64,000 bases of DNA from Ligustrum vulgare (GCA_963555705.1 OY743172.1:22009446-22073445), one strand, 5' to 3'; positions 22,671 through 33,800 are shown, counted from the first letter of the stretch. A program made the numbers and translations. The notes: generated from the sequence alone by a model not told the origin.

Positions 22671-22722
22671 AAGAACTTCTGTCTCTGTTAGAAGAGCTAA
22701 GGGACGTTGGACTATTGAGGAG
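22671..22722 (+). pseudogene. captured MYB3R-like exon inside the Helitron
   Basis: An exon-like block lies between an AG acceptor (TTTTATAG) and a GTAAG donor at 22723. It reads RTSVSVRRAKGRWTIEE, matching the start of the first MYB repeat of plant three-repeat MYB (MYB3R) factors (Arg-rich lead-in, then KGxWTxEE). No following MYB exons were seen. Capture of host exons is a known habit of Helitrons, so I infer transduplication. The short length limits certainty. Confidence 0.45.
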
Positions 22723-23129
22723 GTAAGAAGTTAGTTTTCTGAAATACATATATACTTAAGAAGTGATGGTAGTGCTAATCTTAGTGTAAGCCTATCTACA
22801 TAGATCTTGAGGTTTACTCTTTTGTAAGTGAAACAATTTGTAAAACTTTAATAGCTACTCTTTCTTCTATTCTTTTATTTTTTTCAAATTTTGCATGTAC
22901 ATGTGGTAATAGAAAAAAGTACTCGTGTTGTTACAAAACTTTTTGGAATTTATCAAGCATGTTCTGATGTTGCAATGTATATTGTTCCCCACTTGTGTAA
23001 TAATTTAGGGATATAATCCATTGACGGGTATTTCATTGTAGCAGCTTTATTTTTATATGGAAGTGGATTGTGAATATATATTACATTAGACTAAAACAAA
23101 GGATGTAACACAATGATATATAAAAAAAA

Positions 23130-23315
23130 TTGTGTTGTATTCTTATTTTTATTATCATGGTTAAGTGTAATCTACTTTCTAAAAGAGGGTTTTTAGAAGC
23201 TGTCTATGATAATTACTGTTCAGCAAAGAAGTTCATCTTTGGTTTGTCCGAAGATCAAGTAGAATGTATTGCACTCTATGATTTTGACATCTTGAAGGGA
23301 AGGAAAATAGCTTAA
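23130..23315 (+). pseudogene. unrecognised coding-like stretch near the Helitron 3' end
   Basis: The frame includes RGFLEAVYDNYCSAKKFIFG and LSEDQVECIALYDFDILKG, whose composition looks protein-like, and stops at 23313-23315. It could be another captured exon. No family is recognised. Confidence 0.25.
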
Positions 23316-23908
23316 AGTTCTGCTTCCATTTTTTTAGATACAATTTCTGTGGATCCTTAAACTAAGAAGGGCATAGCCATGTGACCAAGTCCTGTCTTGT
23401 AATACTTCCATAAAAGAAAGTAGCAAGGAAACAAGTTGCTCAAGTTTCCCGGAAGCTATCATTTCAATTTCGCCAAAGCTGAAAATTGTCAATAATTTCT
23501 TTCAATGAAATATGATTTCTAATTTTTGGTTGAAGTGACTTACTTTTAGCTTATTGGTGCTAGAACAATGCACTTAAACCGCTCAATAGTCAAAAAGTTA
23601 AGAGATCTATTTTCTAATTGTTCAATTATTGATTGTGTCTATATTATTCATTTTGTAATGGTTTGTATGAAATGTGAACAAAATTTTTTAAGCGATTATG
23701 TACTTTTTACTTTTTATGAACTGTTCAAAAATTGGGATATGATGCAATAATGTAATTTAATTTAGATACTTGTGAAATTTCCTTACAGTTTTGATTCTTT
23801 TAATATTTTTATCAACCAAATCCAATTATCAAATATTAATAGTAATTATTTGTCTAAATAACATTTTTAACTTCTAGTCTCACGCGAATCAACACAGAAA
23901 ATAAACTT

Positions 23909-23925
23909 CACCTGCTTTGCACGTG
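23909..23925 (+). promoter_or_regulatory. Helitron 3' terminal hairpin
   Basis: CACCTGC-TTT-GCACGTG forms a 7-bp stem with one mismatch and a TTT loop, 8 bases before the terminal CTAG at 23934-23937. This is the Helitron termination signal by position and shape. Confidence 0.65.
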
Positions 23926-24129
23926 TATAACTACTAGTATAATTATAAATAAAAGCATTCCAAATATTTTCTAATCTATCGAAACTGTCAATGGGTGAGA
24001 ATTGGTAGAGTAGGGTTACTTAATTATTCTGACTCTTCTGACACAGCAGTGAATCCAAACATTATTTTAATAATTTCTGTACCGTTAAAAAATGAGAAAA
24101 CACATTAAAAAGACTTTTTAAAGAAAAAC

Positions 24130-24538
24130 AAACAGAGGCTAAAAGGCTTTTGTCGTTTTTCTAGGAAAACTAGAAGATTGGAAAACGATAGAAGTTGTTT
24201 TAAACAACGGGATCGTTTTCCATCTCAAACTGGAAAACGAAACCTGCTATGTTGTCGTTTTACAGGGAATACAAGAAAATATAAATTTTTGAAAACACGA
24301 CTTACTAACAGGAAAACGATCAAGTCATTTTAAATAGTTATTCCATTGAAAATGAATTTGCAATTCCTTAGCTAACGAGTGTCAAACCCCCCATTTAATT
24401 CAGTTTTCAGCTATGATGAATAATGGTAATCCATATGACGAGGAGCCTCCAAAAGGTAATCCAGACGCCATACCAGAAAACGATCGGGATCGTCAATCAT
24501 TATTAACTGGAAAACAACAGATGTCGTTCTAAAAGGCT
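24130..24538. repeat. GGAAAACGA/TCGTTTTCC palindrome cluster, left of the satellite
   Basis: Several inverted copies of GGAAAACGAT/C and GTCGTTTT(CC) occur. One forms a hairpin with outer arms at 24179-24188 and 24211-24220 around a TTTTAAAC centre. Other single arms lie near 24154, 24230, 24256, 24311 and 24477. The same words recur in the satellite and on the far side of the kinase gene. Confidence 0.7.
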
Positions 24539-25876
24539 GTGGTCGTTTTCCATCATACAACATGGTGGTTTATCATTCCTGTTAAAATTCAAATGCAAAG
24601 AAGAAACTTCATCGACGTATTTTCGATTATAGAGAGTTCAAGAAAGACAGAAATCTTCAAGCCTATGAAGTACATTACTAACTGGAAAACAACAGATGTC
24701 GTTCTAAAAGGCTGTGGTCGTTTTCCATCATACAACATGGTGGTTTATCATTCCTATTAAAATTCAAATGCAAAGAAGAAACTTCTTCGACATATTTTCG
24801 ATTATAGAGAATTCAAGAAAGACAGAAAACTTCAAGCCTCTGAAGTACATTACTAACTGGAAAACAACAGATGTCGTTCTAAAAGGCTGTGGTCGTTTTC
24901 CATCATACAACATGGTGGTACATTACTAACTGGAAAACAACAGATGTCGTTCTAAAACGTTGTGGTCGTTTTCCATCATATAACATGGTGGTTTATCGTT
25001 CCTGTTAAAATTCAAATGCAAAGAAGAAACTTCATCGTCATATTTTCGATTATAGAGAATTCAAAAAAGACAGAAAACTTCAAGCCTCTGAAGTACGTTA
25101 CTAACTGGAAAACAACAGAAGTCGTTCTAAAAGTCTGTGGTCGTTTTCCATCATAAACATGGTGGTTTATCATTCCTGTTAAAATTCAAATGCAAAGAAG
25201 AAACTTCATCGTCATATTTTCGATTATGGAGAATTCAAGAAAGACAGAAAACTTCAAGCCTCTGAAGTACATTACTAACTGGAAAACAACAGATGTCGTT
25301 CTAAAAGGCTGTGGTCGTTTTCCATCATACGACATGGTGGTTTATCATTCCTGTTAAAATTCAAATGCAAAGAAGAAACTTCATCGACATATTTTCGATT
25401 ATAGAGAATTCAAGAAAGACAGAAAACTTCAAGCCTCTGAAGTACATTACTAACTGGAAAACAACAGATGTCGTTCTAAAAGGCTGTGGTCGTTTTCCAT
25501 CATACAACATGGTGGTTTATCATTCCTGTTAAAATTCAAATGCAAAGAAGAAACTTCATCGACATATTTTCGATTATAGAGAATTCAAGAAAGACAGAAA
25601 ACTTCAAGCCTCTGAAGTACATTACTAACTGGAAAACAACGGATGTCGTTCTAAAAGGCTGTGGTCGTTTTCCATCATACAACATGGTGGTACATTACTA
25701 ACTGGAAAACAACAGATGTCGTTCTAAAAGGCTGTGGTCGTTTTCCATCATATAACATGGTGGTTTATCATTCCTGTTAAAATTCAAATGCAAAGAAGAA
25801 ACTTCATCGACATATTTTCTATTATAGAGAATTCAAGAAAGACAGAAAACTTCAAGTCTTTGAAGTACAAATGTAA
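24539..25876. repeat. 175-bp satellite array with two 73-bp short units
   Basis: Units begin GTGGTCGTTTTCCATCAT. Starts are 24539, 24714, 24889 (short, 73), 24962, 25137 (174), 25311, 25486, 25661 (short, 73) and 25734 (partial). Both short units have the same 102-bp internal deletion, so a block of 772 bp (short plus four long units) was itself duplicated, forming a higher-order repeat. Units differ by few bases, so amplification looks recent. The long open frames across unit joins are a by-product of the repeat and not genes. The array ends about 50 bases from the kinase stop codon. Confidence 0.95.
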
Positions 25877-25924
25877 CGCAGATTCTACAAATTTCTTCTA
25901 TTGAATGCAAGTAAAAGAACCTAT

Positions 25925-27166
25925 CTAGTAAGCCTTTTTATAAACGTCTCTCAATGAGCCAAAGAACTTCCCGCACAAAGTCCTCATTTTGAACCTCGTG
26001 GTAATCAGCAACTCTACAAAGATTGAGGGTTTTTCAACTTTAAATTTTGCAACTAGTTGAGTGGTCTTATCGCCATCTCCTCTCGGTCCATCCCGAACTC
26101 GTATGGAATTCCGTGTCGCCTCCAAAATTAAAGGTGGATAATCAAATTTAATGCTGAAATCTGGTGATTCGTCATTGGACTCGACTTGAGGAAGACAGTC
26201 TTCATTCACCGGAATGAAGTTTAGCAATTCTTCAGAAAAAGTCCAATTATTCAGACTAGGAAGATTTTCACAATCAATTAATGGAATGTTATTATTGTTG
26301 TGCATATGATAACCTGGTGACAATTTGTGCAAGACAGCGTCAAGGAGTGACCGAGGATCCCGAACATTGTCAAAAAATTGATGACTGAGAAGCTCCATCG
26401 CGGATGGCCTCTTCTGAGGGTCACCAATTAGACACGATTTTACAAAATTCTTGAAAGATTCAGAAAATATTTTGTGGAATTTCAATACAGTGAATCTGGG
26501 TCTAGCGGCAAAACTCAAGAAATCGAAAATGGGAGGTTTCCCATACGCCAACTCCAGGGAAGTGACACCAACGGACCATACGTCTACTGGCCTGAAATCG
26601 GAAACAAACCGAGAAGGATGCCGTTTCATTTCTGGTGCCACCCAATACGGGGCGCACGAAGCCGTTAATCCAGATAATGGATTCAAAACGGAAGCAGAAA
26701 TTCCCAAATCAGACAATATTGCATTTCCTTCAGAATTTATGAAGATATTACTGGGCTTTATGCCCCCATGATTAATGCCTTTTTCATGAAGAAATTTCAA
26801 AATATTAAGGATTGTCTTCAAAACAGTGGCAATGAAATCCTCGGATAATAATGCAGTAGAAGAATCAGCAATTATTTTTTCTAGGGAACCAAAATTCATA
26901 ATTGGGGTTATGACCCACAGTTTTCTTTCATGCACAAAAATAGCGTGTACCTCCAATAAACCAGAGTGGGAACATTCTGTGAATTTCTTCAAATCTTCCA
27001 AATTCACTTCCAAATTTTCTAGATCAATCGTTTTCACGGCCACCGGATGAACGAAATTGTACTTTGCACTGCGAACTCGAGACAGTGTGCCTTTGCCAAT
27101 TTCTCCAGTAAATTCATAGCCGATAGGCTCAAGAGGATAATCGATCTTTCTTTTTAAATCATCCAT
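25925..27166 (-). CDS. STE20-like protein kinase lacking the catalytic aspartate
   Basis: An intact, intronless 413-codon gene. The kinase domain spans about residues 17-265: glycine loop GEIGKGTLS (21-29, third glycine replaced by Ser), ATP-binding Lys45 in VAVK, catalytic loop HGGIKPSN (133-140), DLG (153-155), APE (177-179) and DVWSVG (195-200). The loop should read H-R-D; here Arg and Asp are both Gly, so the catalytic base is missing and it is probably a pseudokinase. The overall pattern resembles plant STE20/SPAK-like kinases of the BLUS1 type, which tend to have introns, so a retrocopy is possible. The C-terminal 140 residues show no known domain. The ATG at 27166 opens the kinase with normal N-terminal spacing. 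Confidence 0.9.
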   Translation of the reverse strand: MDDLKRKIDYPLEPIGYEFTGEIGKGTLSRVRSAKYNFVHPVAVKTIDLENLEVNLEDLKKFTECSHSGLLEVHAIFVHERKLWVITPIMNFGSLEKIIADSSTALLSEDFIATVLKTILNILKFLHEKGINHGGIKPSNIFINSEGNAILSDLGISASVLNPLSGLTASCAPYWVAPEMKRHPSRFVSDFRPVDVWSVGVTSLELAYGKPPIFDFLSFAARPRFTVLKFHKIFSESFKNFVKSCLIGDPQKRPSAMELLSHQFFDNVRDPRSLLDAVLHKLSPGYHMHNNNNIPLIDCENLPSLNNWTFSEELLNFIPVNEDCLPQVESNDESPDFSIKFDYPPLILEATRNSIRVRDGPRGDGDKTTQLVAKFKVEKPSIFVELLITTRFKMRTLCGKFFGSLRDVYKKAY

Positions 27167-27263
27167 GGAAAATGATCAAAAGTGATTAAGGAATTTTCGA
27201 GAGTAAGGGGAGAGTCTAGAGAGAGAACCGAGAGATTTATGATTTTGAATTCGTGGAATAAAG

Positions 27264-27271
27264 AATTTATA
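27264..27271 (-). promoter_or_regulatory. TATA box of the kinase gene
   Basis: TATAAATT on the minus strand lies about 98 bases upstream of the ATG. The palindromic GTCGTTTTCC cluster starts only about 30 bases further upstream. Confidence 0.55.
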
Positions 27272-27284
27272 GTATATGAATTTT

Positions 27285-27427
27285 GAAATTTGTCGTGTTT
27301 AATGACTGCGGTCGTTTTTCAGTCGTTTCATTTACAACTGGTCGTTTTCCAGTTGAAATTGGTCGTGTTTAACGACTGCGGTCGTTTTCCAGTTGTTTCA
27401 TTTACAACTGGTCGTTTTCCAGTTGAG
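27285..27427. repeat. 70-bp tandem duplication with GTCGTTTTCC arms upstream of the kinase
   Basis: Two copies of GTCGTGTTTAA-GACTGCGGTCGTTTT-CATTTACAACTGGTCGTTTTCCAGTTG, split here, start near 27289 and 27359. Each contains CAACTGGTCGTTTTCCAGTTG-type inverted arms. The duplication lies in the presumed proximal promoter. Confidence 0.8.
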
Positions 27428-27500
27428 GTTTATTAATGAAGAGCGGGAATAAAATTTTTTTATTGATTTGAATTTCAATTTATTAGATTTGGGATGCGAT

Positions 27501-27675
27501 ATATTTAGTTTAAGCCTTTAAGGTGGCATTCATTTTAGGAAAATAAAATTTTGGAAAACGACCCGAGTCCTTTAAACGACTCTGGTCGTTTTCGTTTTTA
27601 TGAAAATAATAATAAATTAAGCATATAATATAATAGTAATAATTTAATATACAGTTTAGCGCTTGCAGTTATTAT
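27501..27675. repeat. palindrome-bearing dispersed repeat, copy 1
   Basis: It matches 28727-28887 closely from TATTTAGTTTAAG to CAGTTTAGCGCTTGCA. It contains a hairpin with arms AAAACGACC-GAGTC and GACTC-GGTCGTTTT around CTTTAAAC at about 27558-27596. Confidence 0.85.
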
Positions 27676-27886
27676 AATTGATGTTTGTGGTACAATCGTT
27701 ATAACTTCCTTTAAATTTTCAACATTTTTTTTTTTTTTAATCACACATTTTTCAATAGAATAATATTACACATAAACTAAAAGAGATTTATTACTTTTTA
27801 ACCACACATGCTCCTAAAATCACTATTCATTTCAAATAAATTCTTTTTAAAATAAAAATCAAATAGGGACATAGACAAAAAAGAAT

Positions 27887-27921
<35 letters not shown>
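27887..27921. repeat. (TA)n microsatellite
   Basis: About 17 TA units. Confidence 0.95.
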
Positions 27922-27924
<3 letters not shown>

Positions 27925-28250
27925 TTAGATTTTCAATAATAATTTTCTTTTTTATCTTTTAAATTTATTGACATATAATTAAATATACATTTAATTACAT
28001 TCAATTAAATAATCACATTTAAATTTTTTTTAAAAAATATGCGAAGAGAAGGGTCTCTTGGGTTGAATTTTACTTTCGTATATCCCAAATTTGGAATTGA
28101 TATTCATTTTCGTGCATCGTCAATATTGCTTAATTTGTTACATTCATTTAAATATAGGTCCACATATATTTAATTTGTTGAAATTACTTTACTTTATGTA
28201 AATCATAATATTTTGATGGTTATTATTTCTAATCATGGTAGTAAAAAATA

Positions 28251-28550
28251 TTTGGACACTTTTTTATTTACTTTATGCAACATATATTTAAAAAATTCCA
28301 TTATTTAATTTAAGTTTCAGCAATTCTTTAAAATATATTTTATCTATAACTACTCCCCTGCATCATATAGGTGTGGACAATCAAAACCTACATCAAAAAA
28401 ATTTTGGACAAATTTTATTTATTCTATGCAACATAGATATGAAAAATTGTATTATTTAATTTAAGTCTGAACAACTGTTTAAATATATTTTCTCTATAAC
28501 AACTTTTATGCATCACATAAGTGTGGACAATCGTAACTGTACAAACAATT
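28251..28550. repeat. 152-bp tandem duplication
   Basis: Two diverged copies start TTTGGACA at 28251 and 28403 and share TTTATGCAACATA..TAT, ATTATTTAATTTAAGT and GTGTGGACAATC. Non-coding. Confidence 0.75.
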
Positions 28551-28726
28551 TAATATTTAAAGAGGTTTTCCAAAATTTATGGGAATTCTAATTCATTTTT
28601 ATTTTGAGCATTTGTTGACAGTTTTATCATTAATTGAAGCAAATTATATGTTTAATTTTTTTTCCTATTTTGAATTTTTATTTACAGTAAAATCATTTCA
28701 TATTATTCTTCCTTGTGTAATACTAG

Positions 28727-28887
28727 TATTTAGTTTAAGGTTGCTTTCATTTTAGAAAAATAAAATTTTGGAAAACGACCCCAGTCCTTTAAATGACTTT
28801 GGTCGTTTTCATTTTTATGAAAATAATAATAAATTAAGCATAGAATATATTAGTAATCTAATATACAGTTTAGCGCTTGCATCTATT
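28727..28887. repeat. palindrome-bearing dispersed repeat, copy 2
   Basis: Second copy of the 27501-27675 segment. Its hairpin (GGAAAACGACC..., centre CTTTAAAT) has more mismatches. Confidence 0.85.
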
Positions 28888-29192
28888 ATCTTAGGACTGC
28901 TCATACAGAGTTAACTGATGCTTAATTTAATTATTATTTTACATATCTAATTTAGAAAAAAAAATTTAGTTTGATTAAAATAAGTTAGGTTCATTGCTAA
29001 TTAATTTAAATTATAGATGAAGGACCGTTAAGAAAAATATAACTTAAATTGTAACATTATTCCCCAACTTATTTACTCAATGAAAAGTACAACTATAACT
29101 TTTCATTGTAGTTAAAGAAGTCCTACTTGGGGACAATCCAAATCCTTGTTAAGTCATCACATATTTTTATGAAATTGAATTTTGTTCCACAA

Positions 29193-29563
29193 CATGAAAT
29201 GATGAAGCACTTTTTTAGGAGGACAAGTGATGATTTAACATGTATTTGAATTTATCACTGAAACTAATTGTACACTACGAATCTACGATGAAAGGCCCAT
29301 GATCAACTTCCATTTTTCTTAAATGAATGATTGTTGTCTAAACTAGAACTACTAGAACTATTCTCTAAAGATTCCTATTCAGAAAAATGACGACAAGAAT
29401 GGTGATGACATACCTATAAAATGACCGTGTGTATTATTCAGTAATGCAGCACGCCCCCTATTAATTTTAAATTTTTATTTTTTATTTTACACAATTGATT
29501 TTTCAACTTCAACTTAGTTGAATTAAGGCAGTTCAAGAAAAACGTGTCATGCGATCGCTTGAG
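29193..29563 (+). repeat. direct repeat of about 365 bp, copy 1
   Basis: It runs from ATGAAATGATGAAGCAC to AAAACGTGTCATGCGAT and matches 30323-30676 with few changes and small indels. Non-coding. A TATA-like CTATAAATAGAGG follows copy 1 at 29576. Confidence 0.85.
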
Positions 29564-30322
29564 GTGTTGGAATTCTATAAATAGAGGTAGAATTTATGAA
29601 TTGAACTACAAGGTTTACGTTATTACATTAGGATTATCACCTAAAACTTCTTGTTCTTCAAACTTAGAATCTTCTTCAATTTGTTTTTCTTTGTTTCTAC
29701 ATGTCAAGTATTCAATTATACTATTTGAAACTTGGTTCAAGATGTGAAATCCGCTATAGCAATTTGCTTGTTGGCCTTTTAGCATTCTTATATCGGGAGG
29801 GCGCAAATTTAATTTTTAAGATATCATATTTTGCTATTCAAGTCTTTATTCATTTCGTTGTTTCCTATAATTTTTCTTGGTATTCATTGTTAAAGTTTGT
29901 GTCTATTTCACAAAGCGGAAATCATCACTACGAGAAAGCAATTTTCTCAACAGTAAAGGATCATAGCAACTTGCTTGTAGCTAGGGCCATTTATCAAGAC
30001 AAACTATGCAATTTTCATATTCTGAAACACCAAATTGAGAATTTTTACTCTTAAGAAATCTAGAAAACGGGTCCATTAGTGGAAAAATGGAGTTAATTAG
30101 CTCATGTTTGTTAGGGTTTTAAATCAATTTTTTAGTAGAGTTTGATAAAAGTTAATAAAATTTGTAGTTGAAAAACTATGAGTCTCATAAATATGTTGTT
30201 AAAAATAATTATTGACTTTGACTTTGATATATATTAAAATTTGAATTAAAATCCTTATAAAAAATACAAACAATAATATATTGAGTAGAAATATTATAAT
30301 TAACCCACATGGGTATTATAAT
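29564..30322 (+). other. spacer between direct repeats, possible small transcript
   Basis: A good TATA-like element (CTATAAATAGAGG, 29576-29588) is followed by a 117-codon open frame at 29701-30054. Its Phe/Ser/Tyr/Leu-rich composition and lack of homologues I can recognise make it weak. No other feature was seen. Confidence 0.3.
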
Positions 30323-30676
30323 ATGAAATGATGAAGCACTTTTTTAGGAGGACAAGTGATGATTTAACATGTATTTGAATTTATCACTGAAACTAATTGT
30401 ACACTATGAATCTACGATGAAAGGCTGATGATCAACTTCCATTTTTCTTAATGAATGATTGTTGTCTAAACTAAAACTATTCTCTAAAGATTCCTATTCA
30501 GAAAAAGCACGACAAGAATGGTGATGACATACCTATAAAATGACCGTGTGTATTATTCAGTGATGCAGCACGCCCCCTATTAATTTTAAAATTTTATTTT
30601 ACACAATTGATTTTTCAACTTCAACTTAGTTGAATTAAGGCAGTTCAAGAAAAACGTGCCATGCGACTGCTTGAGG
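30323..30676 (+). repeat. direct repeat of about 365 bp, copy 2
   Basis: Second copy of the 29193-29563 unit, followed directly by a CGACGCG-rich block instead of the TATA-like element. Confidence 0.85.
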
Positions 30677-30683
30677 GTTTTAT

Positions 30684-30890
30684 ACAGAAATCGACGCCCA
30701 GAGTTTTTATTTTTTTATTTTTTTTATTTTTTGAATTTAGGTGTCCATTTTAAATTAGAACCTTTGGGCGTCGGTTTACAACCGACGCGTAAAGTCGAGA
30801 CTTTATGCGTCTGTGTCATATGCGTCGCCGCTACAACCGACGCGTATTCCGTTTTCCAACCGACGCGAATTCCTATTTCTGAACTGGTGA
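30684..30890. repeat. AACCGACGCG repeat block, possible transposon end
   Basis: Four or more copies of (C)AACCGACGCG and the inverse GCGTCGGTT occur in 200 bases. Short direct and inverted repeats of this density are typical of CACTA subterminal regions, and the block ends in TTTCTGAACTGGTG, a degenerate inverse of a CACTA-like terminus. No second end was identified. Confidence 0.4.
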
Positions 30891-33800
30891 TGTGACAATA
30901 CCGGCAACATCACACACACAATACTCAAGTTCTTTTATTCCACACAAATTTTGCTTTAGCGCGTTAATGGCCTTGCGCTCATCCGATTCGTGAACTTTTC
31001 AGAAAGTAACTCCAAACTTTCCTTGAAGCGGCATCACTTCTAAGTTCATACAGGTGAAGTTCTTTCAGTATCTTTGTTACATTTAGAGATACTTGTCATA
31101 CCGAACTTCATTAAGAGTTTTAAAAACTCAACCCTCCAACTGTAACAACCAACACTTTTAATCTAGAATGAGGTATGTTTTGATAAAGTGTTGAAACTAT
31201 CCACTTATCGAATGACTTGTTGTTACCCTTTAAACACGTGAATTACTCATTTCGTAATGATATGTAGGGTTGCCGTCATTGGCGGATCTTTTATAAAGGA
31301 TTTTCACCTCATCCTACTCGATTATGTTCTTATGATTTTACATAAGATATAAAGTCAAGTTTTAACTTAACTTTTCACAAGGTATTGAATCACTCTTTGA
31401 TTTAATTTTATATGTTTATGTCTAGACTTTCTTTGAATATGTATGTGATCACTTCACAATTATTTGACAACACTTGTCAAATATTTCGCAATATTTTTTA
31501 GCCTATTTTGTGCAATTTATAGACTTCAAAATAATATTACTTTAAACTTTATTTAAAGTTTAGTTGTACTACCCCTCACACTTATAGGGTAGACTCAAAA
31601 TTATTCTTTCACTCAATTGAAAGAAATGGAATCGTAATTCCATGAACACAATTGTTCTATCAATAATTTATTTGTCTCCTCAACGAGTAAAATAAATATT
31701 TTACAATATTTGTTTTAGTGTTACTCCCACACTTTGGGATAAACTTCAAATTTCTCAATTTTATTTAAGTAAATGATTCTCTTTGTGAATCATAATGTTC
31801 AACAATAATCCATATTCACTTGTATGTTTTATATTATTAATCTCCATTAGTAATAATGTTTTTCACACATGATATCAATCATTGATATCTATCATATCAT
31901 CTCATATACTTCATAAATAATATGAGGATAATAACCACAATTGATTATATACAATGATTCAATAATTTCTCAATTTCTTTCACTCAATTGAAAGAACACA
32001 TTCATCTAATTTTAGATGATAGAAAATGGTCAAATCATATTTTGATTTTATTATCAAAATTATATGGTTATTTCTCATTGACCACTTCTAGCATGACCAT
32101 TGTAATAATCCAACAAGTGTAGAGAAATTCAATTTCATGTTTTCACAATTACATGAAAATTCACATATTTTCAATAATTGTTTTGCATCTCTATTCAATT
32201 GAGATTGTTTTCTTAGAAACAATATTTTCTCCATAAGAAAGTTATGCAGCATGTACACTTACTTTCTTTTATATTTAGAACATGATACCATAAAACTAAA
32301 ATGGTATCACCAACAATAAGCATGTGTTTATAAAATTCTCGTGCCAATATCAAGAGTACAATTAATCAATATACTTGCATAACATAAAAGAGAGATACAC
32401 TTCTTATAAATGAATCAAATGGAAATAAAATTATTGAAAGGGTGTGAACATTCAAATTTCCACTACCATGGAAAATTTCTTTATAATGAATAATCACATA
32501 GTTAAAATATCATATCTCAATTATTCGAAAACACATATTTCCCATAATGATATACAAGAGAATATTAAAATACTATAATATTTTTCTTGTCAAATTCCAT
32601 TAGAAAAAAAATAATCAATCATAGATAAAAATGCATAATTCGTAATTTTATATTATGCATCAAATATTACATAATAGTAAATTTCCAAACATCATGCAAA
32701 TTCGATGGATTTCTTGTCATAATTAAGATTTGATTTTAAACAAACAAGAGTTAGACACGTTCAAAGTTGAACCAACTTTACATAATGCTAATACATAACA
32801 AATTCAGCATTATCTGTACCACTATTGGCACCTGTTCATTCAAAATGTTAACCAGATTTCATAATCTCAATTTTCATGTAGTTTACAAACCAAATAAATC
32901 TTATTAAGATAATACGCATGGCATGTCATCAACCAACTGTCATCTTTTAAAATTTGGAGAAGATGGGCCAAGTAATCATCATAACAGAAAGACACAATCT
33001 CTCATTTTTAAAATGGAAAGACACGACCTTTCATTTAATAGTAACATGCATCTTCATGTTTTCATGCATGGTGGATTTAGAACGTAGTAAAATGATTCAT
33101 TTTCAATTTTCTGTGTCATTCCATTAAGTTTACATTTATGAAAATCATAATAACATTTCGCTATTGATTTTGGTAGTATCATTATTCGAGATTCAATAAC
33201 AATTTTGACTCCATCAATCAAACTGTAATTTTAGATTGTTAATAAAATGGCTACCTCAAGAGGCTGGAGACGAAATCATTGTTTACTGAATGAAAAATCA
33301 CGAACCAATCACATTTAAACATCTACTTGAAATCTTCAGAATTATGATAGAAGAACACCAAAAATGGAATGAAATGGAAGGCTTAAACACGTGAAAACAC
33401 GTTGTTCTAAAAGTACAATTGCCCTCTCTCGATCGAGATGCTAAAGGGTTTGATAACAAATGACTTTAGCGGATTAACCAAGCCTACAAACCATGTAGTC
33501 ATCTAGCACAAAGAATAAATGGAAGAGGAATAAGAACAAATAAGAAACTGAGTTGAATCTCTTTGATTTTTGATCAACGCTTGTTATGAATATGTCATTG
33601 AATTGTATTTCTCTTTATCAACACCTTTATTTATAGACATGGAAGTTACATCCATGAATGGGTGCAAATAACAAGTGAAAAGGTGCCCAAACATGCTAAA
33701 AGGTGTCAAAAATCAAACAACACAACGGTCAAAAAAATTAACCGTTCGACCTTGCGGTTCAATCATTGCGCAGTCGCGTAGTTATAACATTTAATACACG

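Larger units (their letters stand above)
17023..23937 (+). mobile_element. Helitron, about 6.9 kb, degenerate
   Basis: The element starts with TC after an A (A|TCACTATTATATATAAG) and ends with CTAG before a T (ACTACTAG|T), the A/T insertion context and termini of Helitrons. A 7-bp-stem hairpin lies 8 bases before the CTAG end. Remnants of a plant Helitron protein lie inside on the same strand. The rest is intron-like T-rich sequence. I did not find the HUH replication-initiator motif or the helicase motifs, so this copy is non-autonomous. The 5' boundary is less certain than the 3' boundary. Confidence 0.6.
27431..29192. other. AT-rich intergenic region with duplications
   Basis: No gene seen. 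It contains a (TA)n microsatellite, two copies of a 160-175 bp segment carrying the palindromic module (27501-27675 and 28727-28887) and a 152-bp tandem duplication (28251-28550). Confidence 0.6.

Noticed and set aside
24539..25701. Five similar open frames of 64-73 codons on the plus strand
   Set aside because: They are the satellite unit read through; they begin at GTG codons and the frame shifts at every 175-bp unit.
24539..25876. CRISPR-like array
   Set aside because: Units are 175 bp and directly abutting, with no alternating unique spacers; this is a satellite in plant DNA.
26451..27050. Plus-strand frames opposite the kinase gene
   Set aside because: Antisense shadows of a conserved kinase domain.
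29701..30054. 117-codon frame downstream of a TATA-like element
   Set aside because: Hydrophobic random-looking composition and no homologue recognised; kept only as a remark in the spacer entry.
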